From NCBI RefSeq assembly GCF_900170025.1, contig NZ_FWEX01000006.1, positions 383,501 through 447,500 on the forward strand: a DNA stretch of 64,000 nucleotides. Reading direction: 5' to 3'. Within the stretch, counting starts at the first letter, position 1; every line of letters begins with the position of its first letter. Under the pieces are notes generated by a model. It had not been told where the DNA came from. It searched no databases and saw only the letters and a list, made by a program, of their open reading frames with translations. The translations under genes were made by a program, and so were the position numbers. This document shows, in pieces, positions 47,607 through 56,746 of the stretch. This DNA is from Nitrospira sp. ND1 (lineage in GTDB: Bacteria > Nitrospirota > Nitrospiria > Nitrospirales > Nitrospiraceae).

Positions 47607-47894
47607 GTGCGTACGACACTGATTGCATTCGCTCTGTCCCTGAGTAGCTTTCTGTTTACTCTGTCCTCGCATGCGGCGGCGGAAAACTCCGGCACGGCAA
47701 AGAGCGGATCCGACCAGAACCTGACCCTCGACGATATCGGGCGAGGCTTGAAGAGTGCGGCGAAAAACATCGAAGAAGAAATTCCGAAAATCGGACCGGC
47801 GATCGGTGGAACCTTCAAGAAAGTAACGGGCGGCGGCAAAGAAAAATCTCCACCCAAGCCTTCCGTTCAGAACACGACCAAGGATAAGAAGTAA
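47607..47894 (+). CDS. Small secreted hypothetical protein
   Basis: A 95-residue exported protein: signal peptide about residues 1-24 (SFLFTLSSHAAAEN) and a Lys-rich mature part. GTG 47607 with GGGAGG upstream is preferred because the signal peptide starts there; a longer frame from 47448 lacks support. No domain recognised. It lies 25 bp before the DUF3574 lipoprotein, likely co-transcribed. Confidence 0.6.
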   Translation: MRTTLIAFALSLSSFLFTLSSHAAAENSGTAKSGSDQNLTLDDIGRGLKSAAKNIEEEIPKIGPAIGGTFKKVTGGGKEKSPPKPSVQNTTKDKK

Positions 47895-47919
47895 CGCTGA
47901 CACGCACCAGACTTCTGAA

Positions 47920-48339
47920 ATGAGACGGTTGATCCCTATCGTGTTCCTACTGTCCGTACTGATACAGACCGCTGGCTGCCTCTCTGCTCGGGCACCGGCC
48001 TGTTTACCGGGCGAGCATCCTGCGGTGCTTGAGTCGCTGTATTTCGGGACGGCCAAGCCCGGGGGAATCGTCAGTCCTGAGGAATGGACGGCCTTCGTCA
48101 AGGACATTGTCACACCGGCATTTCCGGAAGGCCTCACCTCATGGCAGGCGTCCGGTCAGTGGCGAAAGAGCACCGGCGCGATCGAATACGAGACCTCACG
48201 CATTCTGCAGCTGACTCACGAACAGAATATGGCCAAAGAAGCCGCGATCCAACGCATCATGATCACGTACCAGCATACCTTTCAGCAAGATGCAGTCATG
48301 AGAGTTCGCTCTCCGGCCTGTCTCTCATTCAAAGGGTAA
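47920..48339 (+). CDS. DUF3574 lipoprotein
   Basis: A 139-residue predicted lipoprotein (lipobox IQTAGC, Cys20) carrying a DUF3574 domain: ESLYFGTAKPGG, VSPEEWTAFV, TPAFPEGLTSWQASGQWR and the ESRIL-like TSRILQL. The domain is widespread in proteobacterial envelopes and has no assigned function. Confidence 0.85.
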   Translation: MRRLIPIVFLLSVLIQTAGCLSARAPACLPGEHPAVLESLYFGTAKPGGIVSPEEWTAFVKDIVTPAFPEGLTSWQASGQWRKSTGAIEYETSRILQLTHEQNMAKEAAIQRIMITYQHTFQQDAVMRVRSPACLSFKG

Positions 48340-48359
48340 CTCGTGCTCGCTGCACGTTC

Positions 48360-49448
48360 CTACCGATCTTTCTTCCCATGGCCCTTTCCGATCTTTCCGA
48401 CCTCGGTCAAGATTTCCTGAAGCAACCTGCTGCTGTTCAAACCTCCGGATTGCGCAAGCCCTGAACTCCCGACACCGGCGCTTTGAACGGGAGGCACTGC
48501 CGGCGGAGGCAAGACGGTCGGCACACCGGTGGAGGTTCCACTTACAGACACTTGGCTTGGCGTTTGACTAAAAGTGACGACCGGGAGCGCGATACTGGTT
48601 GCGAGAATAGTTCCCTTGGTCGAGGGACCGGGAAGCTCCTTCTCCCCTCCAGCAGAAGAAGCCTGCCGAATCTCTTTTTCCAGTTCAAGTGCGTGCCCGA
48701 CCTGTGTTCCGACGATTTGCCGCGTGACAGGACTAGGAAGGGCTCGATGCTCCTCTCTTACGGCAAGAGGCTGCGGAACGTGAGAGCCCTCTTGGAGCTC
48801 GGAAAGAGAAGTCACCATCCCGCTTCGCAATGCGAACTCCGTCCCTGCTTTAAGGGAAAATGCCTTGCGGTCTCCGGTCAATGGCTCAACACGAGCCTGC
48901 CCTTCCAACACCCGCAACGTATCGCCCGGAGGCGCGGTGACCAGCCGAGCCAAACGTGATTGCCGCTCTCCCCCCAATACCGTCGCCTCCATAATGCCGC
49001 CACGGCTGACGACGCGTGCCAGCGGTGTCCAGAGCGTCAGAGTATCGGTCATTCTCCCCGCGTTGTAGGACAATGCGATCCTGACCTTACCCTGGGGCAA
49101 CAAGAGTTCCGTTTGTCCACGGTGCAATTCCTGAACGTTCATTCGCGCGCCTTCATTCAACGTCAGCACTGCACGATGATCCCACAGCAGGGTCACTTGC
49201 TCTCCTGTTCCAACCCGCAACTCCTCCCCCGCAGAGATGACGTCACCGACGCTCAAAACTCCACTCGAGGTGATGGCAGGAGAAACGATCCTCACTGGGG
49301 TTCCGACGATCCCAATCACGACTCCTCTCGCCTGACCTTCACCGGACATAGACTGCGGCGGCTCCTCCGCCCATGCCACCGTTGACATACTTAAAAGAAG
49401 CATCACGCTATAACCGAACACATGCGAGCGTATATCGACGATTCTCAT
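48360..49448 (-). CDS. FecR-domain secreted protein
   Basis: A 362-residue exported protein: signal peptide about residues 1-27 (AWAEE) and a FecR beta domain at about 60-170 (GDVISAGEELRVGTGEQVTLLWDHRAV-type core, TPLARVVSRGGIMEATV). A long Ser/Pro/Gly-rich low-complexity tail ends in a Lys/His-rich segment. No sigma factor or TonB receptor is adjacent, so this is probably the structural FecR type rather than an anti-sigma regulator. Divergent from the TPR/barrel gene. Confidence 0.82.
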   Translation of the reverse strand: MRIVDIRSHVFGYSVMLLLSMSTVAWAEEPPQSMSGEGQARGVVIGIVGTPVRIVSPAITSSGVLSVGDVISAGEELRVGTGEQVTLLWDHRAVLTLNEGARMNVQELHRGQTELLLPQGKVRIALSYNAGRMTDTLTLWTPLARVVSRGGIMEATVLGGERQSRLARLVTAPPGDTLRVLEGQARVEPLTGDRKAFSLKAGTEFALRSGMVTSLSELQEGSHVPQPLAVREEHRALPSPVTRQIVGTQVGHALELEKEIRQASSAGGEKELPGPSTKGTILATSIALPVVTFSQTPSQVSVSGTSTGVPTVLPPPAVPPVQSAGVGSSGLAQSGGLNSSRLLQEILTEVGKIGKGHGKKDR

Positions 49449-49666
49449 TGGACCACACTCCCTGGAATCACCCTGTTCAAGAACGGGTTAAAACGAACGC
49501 TCACGGTTCAACGCATATCTTGCAAATCGTTTACAGCAGCCACTTTGCGGCCATGCTGACTCGGAAAACAGGCGAACAGTGGCGTATAGTAGGTGGCTCG
49601 CTGCGCGCAGGTCAAGCGGCCGGTATGCATGAGAAATTACGGAGCCCGGAACGGGGAACCAACTCA

Positions 49667-51326
49667 ATGATATGCACGACACAGCAGAGAGGCAGGACTT
49701 CGAACGGCACGCACCCGCAGTTCAGCTTTCTTCTTATGATGATCCTCATCCTGATGGCAATGGCCGTGTCACCTGGCTCCGCCCAGGCTCAAGAAGCCGA
49801 TGCGGAGGTGTTAGTTGCCGAGGGAATCTTGGCCTACGATGGCAAACGTTATGACGAAGCTGCCGCCCTCTTCTCTAACGCAGTCAGGACCGATCCGCGC
49901 AATGCGCGCGCTCTACTACTTGGCGCTCTGTCATCTGGCGCGGGGGCAGGCGGAGCTAGCAATCGCGCCTCTCACTGCTCTGCACACCCTTCGCCCATCC
50001 GACCCAGAAGCCACCTACCAATTGGGCGTCGCCCATTTCGCCACGAAACACTATGACAAGGCCGCGCCCCTTTTGGAGGACGTGTTTCGATTGGAGCCGG
50101 ATCGCGAGAACCTCGGATTTTATGTGGGATTTTTACGCTATCGGCAGAAGAACTATAACGGCGCGGAGGCGGCATTGAGCGTCAGCCGCTCCGCAGATCA
50201 AGACATCCGGCAATTGACCATGTTCTATCGAGGCCTCGTGCTGGGGATACTCGGACTCTCAGATCAGGCGCAGGCCGAATTGGCGTCGGCGCAGCGGATG
50301 CAACCCACTTCTCCGATCACCGGCGCATCTGTACGCATTCAAGAAGCCCTCACGGCAACAACACGAGTCACGGACCCTCAACGGCTTCGCATGCAATTGG
50401 CGGTCGGAGGCTATTATGACGACAATGTCGCCGTCAATCCACGGAAGAGCAGCGACCAGGTTGCAGAACTGCTTCGCTCCCGTAACACCCAATCACCCGG
50501 GTTTGTCACGTCGTCGCGGGGAGATTATGCCTGGTATCGCAAAGGACCGATCGAATCAACCGTCACCTATTCCTATTACCAAACCGTAAATACCGATAGC
50601 GGCGCGGGAAGCTTCAACATTCAAGATCACCTCGGAGGCTTGTCAGGCGTCTATCGCGGCACCGTCGGCACGATGCCCTACGAGATCGGTGGTCAGTACA
50701 GCTACGATTACATGCTCCTCGGCCTCAAGGGATTTCTCTCCCGCCACACCGTGACCCTCCCTGCGACTTTCGTTCCGCCCGCGATCACGCTTCCAGCCCT
50801 CGGCCGCATGGACAACTTGACGACCCTGCTCTATCGCTTTCAGCGCAAAAGCTTCTTCACGGAGCCTGGCAACAGCGACATCCGGTTCGCTCCTGAGTCG
50901 CGCGATGCCTTCAACAATATGATCGGCGTTCTCCATGCCTTCCGGTTTCGACAGGACACCATCATTGTCCGTGTCGGCTACCAGCACGATACCGAAGCTG
51001 CCAGCGGATCCAGCTTCGCGTATTCCGGCAATCGGGCCCAGCTGGGCGGACAAACCACTCTTCCCTGGTATGATCTCAGTTTTCGAGTCGACTATGAAGT
51101 GCACTGGCGTGCATACAACCATGCGCAAGTCATTTTTCTCGACGATGCCGGCCAGTTGTCCCGGCGCCGGGATACCGAGCAGGATATTTTCGTTCAAATC
51201 GCCAGGCCGCTGTTTCGTAGCGTGACGGTAGCACTTCAATATCAAGGCGTGCTCAACGGTTCGAATATCCCCGTCTATGCCTATGACAAGAACGTGTTCA
51301 CCACCCTGCTGACCTGGACGTATTAA
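49667..51326 (+). pseudogene. TPR plus outer-membrane barrel protein, frameshifted near 49904-49911
   Basis: The signal peptide and first TPR (MICTTQQRGR..., ending FSNAVRTDPRNARAL) are in one frame, and the rest (ALYYLALCHLARGQAELAIAP onward, three more TPRs then a C-terminal barrel) in another. The switch falls in the alternating run GCGCGCGC at 49904-49911, and adding one GC unit (2 bp) restores the frame. Without it the product ends at 50056. Could be slippage, phase variation or a sequence error. The barrel domain after residue about 230 resembles surface-export proteins; it is paired with the divergent FecR protein. Confidence 0.8.
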
Positions 51327-51517
51327 CACAATCGTGATCCCAGCCAGAGCCTCGATCACAACGACCGTGTTTCTACCGCCAGGGTGACCAACCAACTCGG
51401 CTCTGGCTTGGGCTCAAAAGGCAGGACCGGAACAGCATGCTATGAGCAGAGTCGCCACCGTGGTAAGAGACAGACTCTGCTCGCGATTTGAGAGAAGGCA
51501 GGCTAGATCTGGGTAGA

Positions 51518-51634
51518 TTAATCCTCCGAAAGCAGGTCTTCAACCTCCCCTTCCAGGCAGGTCAAACTCGTCACCGTACGCTTTAAGAGTCTCGCACGGG
51601 CAGACAGGCCTCGCTTCCCCGTAATATCAGGCAC
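51518..51634 (-). CDS. Possible 38-residue protein
   Basis: A short frame with protein-like ending (ARLLKRTVTSLTCLEGEVED and LLSED) from GTG 51634, downstream of the 51689 gene on the same strand. Ribosome site weak. The rest of the gap 51327-51688 holds only an inverted repeat (AGCCAGAGCC 51342-51351 and GGCTCTGGCT 51399-51408). Confidence 0.35.
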   Translation of the reverse strand: MPDITGKRGLSARARLLKRTVTSLTCLEGEVEDLLSED

Positions 51635-51688
51635 CCTAGTTCAATCCAACCCGTAGGCAGGCGTGCCCGTCCTACGTTCCTCATCGGC

Positions 51689-52033
51689 TCAGCTCCACGT
51701 CCGATGCTGTTCGCTCACATGCTCACTGCCGTTCGCTTTCGCGATGACCCATGACACGTCGTCCGGGATCGACACGACCTTCAGTTGGGCACAATGGCCA
51801 TTGGCCTCACCCTGCAATTCTTCGACCACCTGAACCAAGCGCTTGTCGTCGCGTGGAATCAACATGCCGCATTGGTTGAGGCTCGGCTCCTGAGGGCCGG
51901 CCGCTGAGGGCCAGTAGGCTCCCAGATCCGTCTCCTTGAGCGCATCCGGCTGACCCAACTCACGCAGACGCAAGAACGCTTTGTGGCTCAGGCAGAACTG
52001 ATCGTAACTCTTATTGATGACGATTTTTCGCAT
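51689..52033 (-). CDS. Hypothetical protein
   Basis: A 114-residue soluble protein (MRKIVINKSYDQFCLSHKAF start). A central LIPRDDKRLVQVVEELQGEANG and a C-terminal WVIAKANGSEHVSEQHRTW form a compact alpha/beta pattern. It has no signal peptide and no recognised family. ATG 52033 has AGAGAG upstream. It is 90 bp downstream of the CsbD-like gene, probably the same transcript. Confidence 0.65.
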   Translation of the reverse strand: MRKIVINKSYDQFCLSHKAFLRLRELGQPDALKETDLGAYWPSAAGPQEPSLNQCGMLIPRDDKRLVQVVEELQGEANGHCAQLKVVSIPDDVSWVIAKANGSEHVSEQHRTWS

Positions 52034-52123
52034 AACGGGTACTCTCTTTCTGTTTCTTATCGCAAGCGAGGGCGCGACCCACCCATAGAAATCGACTTCC
52101 TGAACGGAGGTACCGAATTAGAA

Positions 52124-52366
52124 TTAGACGGCCGGCTTTGGATCCTTATAGCCGATGTAATTTCCGCTCCAATGCGCATGCCGGCGGTCAGCCCAGAGGC
52201 TGACTTCATCTTTGTGCCCTTCACCATAACGCTTCTGAAGCACATCACCGAACTTCACCAGACTGCCCTGGATTTCGCCGAGATCGCTTTCAGTGATCTT
52301 GTCCCAGTTGGCCTTGAGGGGAACTTTGAGCTGCAGCCAGAACTGTTGGAACTGTTCCTGTGTCAT
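52124..52366 (-). CDS. CsbD-like stress protein
   Basis: An 80-residue protein whose core LKANWDKITESDLGEIQGS, then LVKFGDVLQKRYG matches the W.KLT..DL..I.G....L.G.IQ..YG pattern of CsbD family stress proteins, although the C-terminal half (DEVSLWADRRHAHWSGNY) is different. ATG 52366 has AAAGGAGAA upstream. It is driven by promoter/leader module A and has a leader of about 190 nt. CsbD proteins are general-stress proteins of unknown biochemical role. Confidence 0.65.
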   Translation of the reverse strand: MTQEQFQQFWLQLKVPLKANWDKITESDLGEIQGSLVKFGDVLQKRYGEGHKDEVSLWADRRHAHWSGNYIGYKDPKPAV

Positions 52367-52463
52367 TGCATTCTCCTTTATCGGTGGCGAGCACAGCGCC
52401 ACACCGTTGTGAGGGCTGACACGCGCAAACGCATGCCGAGACCTGGTGGTCTGAGATGGAAAC

Positions 52464-52592
52464 TCTGGCGTAGAAGCGGCGAAGACCGGGGAATCAGACG
52501 CGCGAAGGATGGAAGGAGGCGCGCAAGATGGGACAGTCGGCGTGGCTCAAGACGTCATGCCACACCCTACAGTGCACGACCGGCTGTGTCAA
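52464..52592 (-). promoter_or_regulatory. Promoter/leader module A (upstream of CsbD-like gene)
   Basis: Minus strand: -35 TTGACA (52587-52592), 17-bp spacer, -10 TAGGGT (52564-52569), then ATGACGTCTTGAGCCACGCC and a leader to the conserved TCTTCGCCGCTTCTACGCC block near 52464-52485. The same modules occur at 56451-56584 and 60138-60279. A and C also share sequence about 25-60 bp upstream of -35 (AATAATTA..GCCGC..GAATCA..CTTGC). Distance from -10 to the ATG is about 198 bp. The remaining gap to 52810 has a hairpin only. Confidence 0.75.
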
Positions 52593-52738
52593 TGGAGGCT
52601 GCGAAGGTCGATGAGGCAAGCCCTTGATTCCACGCGGCTTAATTATTTTCTGGCAAGACTCGAGAGAACCGCTCGTGTGGGGCAGTGTGATGGATCAGAA
52701 TCAACTGCAGTCAACTGCGCCCCATGCCTAGCGAACTG

Positions 52739-52768
52739 GGCGGGCAGGAGGTTCAGCTCCTGCCCGCC
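52739..52768 (-). terminator. 12-bp GC hairpin downstream of the oxidoreductase beta gene
   Basis: GGCGGGCAGGAG (52739-52750) and CTCCTGCCCGCC (52757-52768) are exact complements with a 6-nt loop, about 42 bp past the stop at 52810 in the minus direction. No T-run, so it may be a processing or Rho-assisted end. Confidence 0.5.
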
Positions 52769-52809
52769 AGAGCGAGTCTGGAGAATAACTGCTTATCCTT
52801 TACGACTCC

Positions 52810-53703
52810 TCAGGCCGTCGTGACGGAAGCAGGCACGGCCTTCGGCATGAATTCCTTGTAGCCATAGCGCTCGGCAAGATACGCTTTCGCTTCGTCGCTG
52901 ACATACTCGGTAAATTTGTAACGATCGTCCTCAACGGTCTTGGCATCTTCCATGACCTTGTCGGTCGGGATCGCATACTCGATGTTGCATGAGGTATACG
53001 CCTGAATATAGGTCGGGCCGATGTCCCTGGCGATCAGCACGGCCTTCTTGATGACGCTTTCCACCCGTCGCGGATTGTTCGGCACAACCGTGGCGATATA
53101 GGCACAGCCGGCGACTTTGGCCATCGTGACCATATCCATCTTCTCGAACTTCTTTCCGAGCGGAGCCATTTTCAGCACGGCGCCTCTGGTCGTCATCCCG
53201 CTTTCCTGACCGCCGGTGTTGCCGTACACTTCGTTGTCCAGCATGATGGTCGTGAACCGTTCCTTCCGAAACCAGGAATGCAGCACCTGCTGAAACCCGA
53301 TGTCAGCGGTTCCTCCATCACCCGCGATTACGACCACATCCTTCGGCTTGTCGCCGAAACGGAGCCGGAGTCCCCGCGATAAACCGCTGGCGACACCGTT
53401 CTGGTCGCCGTAATTCCCGTACACGAACGGAATCGCCGCTTGCGAAATGGCCAATCTTCCACAACCCGCCGTCCCGACGGTAATGGTGTCTTCGGGATTC
53501 GGAAAAGCAATGATCGCCAACCGAATGAACAGGGTCATGGCGCAACCGGCACACATCGGGTGCTCCTCCAGGATTTCCTTGAAGCTGCCCATCTGCGACA
53601 CCGTCGTCTTTTTTCCGAATGGTCCATGCTCGACCATATCCCGATATTCTTTCGGCATGAACTGTTCAAAACCGGGTGTGAACTTTACATAATCAAGACT
53701 CAT
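52810..53703 (-). CDS. 2-oxoacid:ferredoxin oxidoreductase beta subunit (copy 2)
   Basis: A 297-residue thiamine-diphosphate subunit. TPP motif GDGGTADIG (about 128-136) and the pocket DNEVYGNTGGQES are intact, as are Cys51, Cys54 and Cys81 (MCAGC, GTAGCG) used for a 4Fe-4S cluster in this class. It converts pyruvate or 2-oxoglutarate with CoA and ferredoxin, in either direction. It follows a paralogous beta subunit by 52 bp. Confidence 0.9.
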   Translation of the reverse strand: MSLDYVKFTPGFEQFMPKEYRDMVEHGPFGKKTTVSQMGSFKEILEEHPMCAGCAMTLFIRLAIIAFPNPEDTITVGTAGCGRLAISQAAIPFVYGNYGDQNGVASGLSRGLRLRFGDKPKDVVVIAGDGGTADIGFQQVLHSWFRKERFTTIMLDNEVYGNTGGQESGMTTRGAVLKMAPLGKKFEKMDMVTMAKVAGCAYIATVVPNNPRRVESVIKKAVLIARDIGPTYIQAYTSCNIEYAIPTDKVMEDAKTVEDDRYKFTEYVSDEAKAYLAERYGYKEFMPKAVPASVTTA

Positions 53704-53755
53704 CTGAAACCTCGCTCTCTCATAGCCGCGGAAGCGGCGGTGACAATCCTACCGC

Positions 53756-54652
53756 TTACGAAACCAGTTGCTTTGCAGCGGCTTTCTTTTCTTTGGCCTT
53801 GGCATCACGCTCCGCCAGAAGCTGTTTCGCCGGCTCGCTGATATATTCCTTGAAGGCAAACCGTTCAGTAGGCTTCTCGGAGTCCCGCATTTCCTGCAGA
53901 CCCTCCATGCTGTTCTTGCCGATTTCCAGAATGCAGGGCGTATAGAGCTGAAGATAGGTCGGGCCGATTTCCCGTGCGATCAGAACCGCGTTGCGGACGA
54001 CCTTTTCAACCAGCGACGGTTTGCTCACCGTACAGTTGACGACGTAGTGACAGCCGGACTCCCGGGCAATTTCAGGCAAACGTACTTTATCGAAAAGTTT
54101 TCCGACGGGCGCCATTTTGGCAACGAACCCCTTCTGCATGAGACCGCTCTCCTGCCCGCCGGTATTGGCGTAGAGTTCGTTGTCGAAGCAGATCGTCGTG
54201 AATTTTTCCTGCCGGAACCAGGCCTGCAGCGTCATGTCCAGACCGATGTCCACCGTCGCGCCATCTCCCGCCAGCACCACCACATCCTTAATACGATCAG
54301 GAAAGCGGACGCTCAACGCACGCTTGAGCCCCGACGCGATGGCATTCTGGTTGCCGAACAGGGAATGAATGTTGTGGACGGCCACCATCGGAAACACAAG
54401 ACTCGTACAGCCGGTCGAGCCGACCATGACCGTGTCTTCGGGGTTGGGAAGCGACGCCAAAATATATCGAAACGCCATGGATTCAGGACATCCGGCACAC
54501 AGTGAATGCTGCTCGATCAATTCCTTGGAGGTGCCGATGTCCTTCCATCCCCGATCTTCCTTGCCGTACGTGGCGCTGCTGACCAGGTCCTGGTAATCCG
54601 ACGGCATGATGTCATACAGATCTGGCGAAATCTTGATGCGTTCTTTGCTCAT
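53756..54652 (-). CDS. 2-oxoacid:ferredoxin oxidoreductase beta subunit (copy 1)
   Basis: A 298-residue TPP subunit with GDGATVDIG (about 129-137), DNELYANTGGQES and Cys52/Cys55/Cys82. It is clearly homologous to its neighbour at 52810 but diverged across the whole length, so the two probably have different partners or form a mixed complex rather than being a recent duplication. It lies 82 bp after the alpha gene. A Lys/Ala/Glu-rich tail ends the protein. Confidence 0.9.
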   Translation of the reverse strand: MSKERIKISPDLYDIMPSDYQDLVSSATYGKEDRGWKDIGTSKELIEQHSLCAGCPESMAFRYILASLPNPEDTVMVGSTGCTSLVFPMVAVHNIHSLFGNQNAIASGLKRALSVRFPDRIKDVVVLAGDGATVDIGLDMTLQAWFRQEKFTTICFDNELYANTGGQESGLMQKGFVAKMAPVGKLFDKVRLPEIARESGCHYVVNCTVSKPSLVEKVVRNAVLIAREIGPTYLQLYTPCILEIGKNSMEGLQEMRDSEKPTERFAFKEYISEPAKQLLAERDAKAKEKKAAAKQLVS

Positions 54653-54734
54653 ATCTATCTCCTCTCAGCCCTGCTGAGCGTCAATGTGCTGCACACCGTA
54701 TCGAAACCGTTCTCGTTGTCTGGCCCTCTGCGCT

Positions 54735-55940
54735 TCACCCGCGACCGGCGAGCGTGCCAGAACGCACGCCAAGCGCACGCTTAATCTCTTCCACGATGAT
54801 CTCCGGCGGCATGGTCATCCCGCCACACACTCGCGGACCGGCGATGACACGCTCACTTCTTGGAATGGTGGCCTTGATCTCTTTCGCCATCCAGCCGATG
54901 ACATTGAATTCCGGAACGATGATGTGCGTGGCGTGCTTGGTGGCTTCCTTAATTTCCTCTTCCGGCCAGGGCCGGAGCGTTTTGATCTTGACGAGTCCCA
55001 CGCGAATACCTTCATCCGCCAGGAGACGAATGGCTTCCCGCCCCTGAGATACCGCGGTACCGGATGTGACAATGAGCACATCGGCGTCAACGTCTTCGGT
55101 TTCGATCAGCCCGTTCAACCAGGCGATCGTGTGCTTCCGCGACCGTTCTGCGGCAGCCCAGACTTCCTGCTGCCAGCTCGCGTGCGTGGCATAACTGATG
55201 TAGTTGCTTTTCATGATGAACGGATCACGCATCATCCGGACAGGCGGACATTCCATATCCATGCAGGGCACCGGCGAGCGATACGGGTCATAGGGCGGCA
55301 GGCACATATCTGTCGGGGTCAGATCGACGACGTCTTTGGTATGCGTCACAAAGAACCCATCGCAACAGAGCGCCAATGGTAAATGCACCTCGGGCTCCTC
55401 CGACACCATATAGCCCATAAGAATCCAATCATAGAAGTCCTGTGCCGTCTCCGCATGCCAGACGAGCATGCCTGTCTGCATCAGATAAGAGATCTCGATG
55501 GTGTCCGGTTGAATCGACAGCGGGGAATTGATCCCGCGACAGGTTACGATGCATTGGATCGGCAAGCGGGCACCCGCCCACATGGGGAAGTTTTCCATCG
55601 CCCGCATGGTTCCGGGACCGGCCGTCGTCGTGAAGACACGAGCCCCACCGAAGGCGGCCCCTGCACATTGCGACATGACGGCAAATTCACTTTCCCCGCG
55701 GAAATAGTCTCCGATATACCCCTCGGCAAACAGCTCGCCGATCAACGCAGCGGCCTCGCTTTGTGGCGTGATCGGATAGGCGATCATCACGTCGATACTG
55801 GCGCGCCGGATGGCTTCCTTAATGACTTCGCTGCCGGTATAAAACGATGGCGTACGAGGCGCCTCCCGCATCATGATGCGGGGGTCGGTGAAGACCTGGC
55901 CTTTTTTATTCTTTGTTCCAATGACGGATGTGGGTTCCAT
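54735..55940 (-). CDS. 2-oxoacid:ferredoxin oxidoreductase alpha subunit
   Basis: A 401-residue alpha subunit. Recognisable are YPITPQSEAA, the GESEFAVMSQCAGAAFGGARV region and TTTAGPGTMRAMEN. The C-terminal transketolase-like domain has LIVTSGTAVSQGREAI and GLVKIKTLRPWPEEEI. It binds the 2-oxoacid and, with beta, forms the catalytic heart of pyruvate or 2-oxoglutarate synthase of the reductive TCA cycle. The gamma and delta/ferredoxin-type subunits usually expected are not nearby. It follows the A-type carrier gene by 57 bp. Confidence 0.92.
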   Translation of the reverse strand: MEPTSVIGTKNKKGQVFTDPRIMMREAPRTPSFYTGSEVIKEAIRRASIDVMIAYPITPQSEAAALIGELFAEGYIGDYFRGESEFAVMSQCAGAAFGGARVFTTTAGPGTMRAMENFPMWAGARLPIQCIVTCRGINSPLSIQPDTIEISYLMQTGMLVWHAETAQDFYDWILMGYMVSEEPEVHLPLALCCDGFFVTHTKDVVDLTPTDMCLPPYDPYRSPVPCMDMECPPVRMMRDPFIMKSNYISYATHASWQQEVWAAAERSRKHTIAWLNGLIETEDVDADVLIVTSGTAVSQGREAIRLLADEGIRVGLVKIKTLRPWPEEEIKEATKHATHIIVPEFNVIGWMAKEIKATIPRSERVIAGPRVCGGMTMPPEIIVEEIKRALGVRSGTLAGRG

Positions 55941-55997
55941 GGCGGACCTCCTTCAGTCACAGTGACGATCATGCAAAGACAGCGACATGCGCCGGGA

Positions 55998-56318
55998 TTA
56001 GGCACTGAATGAGCTACCGCATCCGCAGGTCGTCTTGGCTTGTGGATTCTTGATCGCAAAGCCCGAGCCCTGCACGCTGTCAACATAATCGACTTCGCAG
56101 CCGCTCAACAGCGGAGCGCTTTGCGAATCCATGATCACTTTCACATCACCCTTTTCAATCACCGTATCGTCGTCGCTCATCTTCGACTCGAATGCCATTC
56201 CATATTGATAGCCGTGGCAGCCCCCGCCTTTTACATATACACGCAGCCCGAGCGTATCTTTTTCTTCCAGCATCAACTCGCGAATTTTCTCTTCAGCCGT
56301 TGCCGTGATGGTAATCAT
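55998..56318 (-). CDS. A-type Fe-S cluster carrier (HesB/IscA/ErpA family)
   Basis: A 106-residue A-type scaffold with the three ligand cysteines C34 (GGGCHGYQYG), C98 and C100 (TCGCGSSF). It passes Fe-S clusters to apo-proteins; its position directly ahead of the Fe-S oxidoreductase genes suggests it serves them. ATG 56318 has GGGAG upstream. Driven by module B with a leader of about 235 nt. Confidence 0.9.
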   Translation of the reverse strand: MITITATAEEKIRELMLEEKDTLGLRVYVKGGGCHGYQYGMAFESKMSDDDTVIEKGDVKVIMDSQSAPLLSGCEVDYVDSVQGSGFAIKNPQAKTTCGCGSSFSA

Positions 56319-56450
56319 AATGGTGCTCCCTTGTACTGCTATATGAAACGGATAATGGTGTCGGATGGAACTGCTGGTCACGACACCGCTCCTCGCCGGA
56401 AGCGACAATCGCTCCGTTCACGAAGACGGCATCATCGGTCAGTGCAGGGC

Positions 56451-56584
56451 ACTCTGGCGTAAGAAGCGGCGGAGACCGGACGATCAGTCGCGCGGGATGG
56501 AGGCTCGAAGCGCGAGGGAGAGAACAGTCGGCGGAGCTAAAGACGTCATACCTTCACGCTAAGCGCTATGGCGATCGGAGTCAA
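56451..56584 (-). promoter_or_regulatory. Promoter/leader module B (upstream of Fe-S carrier and oxidoreductase genes)
   Basis: Minus strand: -35 TTGACT (56579-56584), 17-bp spacer, -10 TAGCGT (56556-56561), then ATGACGTCTTTAGCTCCGCC and a leader ending in CCGCCGCTTCTTACGCCAGA near 56452-56475. Core and leader match modules A and C; the region upstream of -35 does not. The gap 56319-56746 otherwise holds only a doubtful 28-codon frame. Confidence 0.7.
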
Positions 56585-56643
56585 GCGATATTGAGGCCTA
56601 GTCCGTAGGTTGACTCGTGCCGGGAGACAGCAAGGGAGTACAC

Positions 56644-56730
56644 ATGAAACCTATGCTCCCAACGACGAGAGACATCGGAGCATCGCCGAACCGCACGGCT
56701 CCCTCACCGATCAGACAGTGGGCCCGGTGA
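56644..56730 (+). CDS. Doubtful 28-residue peptide
   Basis: ATG 56644 with AAGGGAG 7 bp upstream opens a 28-codon frame (MKPMLPTTRDIGASPNRTAP...). Good ribosome site, but no similarity and no clear promoter. Divergent from module B. Confidence 0.25.
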   Translation: MKPMLPTTRDIGASPNRTAPSPIRQWAR

Positions 56731-56746
56731 GGCTTCATCGCAGCTC

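Noticed and set aside
52611..52640. Possible sigma-54 promoter (TGG...TTGC) upstream of module A
   Set aside because: The GG-GC spacing is 14 instead of 12, and a better sigma-70 promoter lies just downstream.
53440..55382. Long plus-strand frames across the oxidoreductase genes
   Set aside because: They are antisense shadows of the alpha and beta genes, which have complete motifs.
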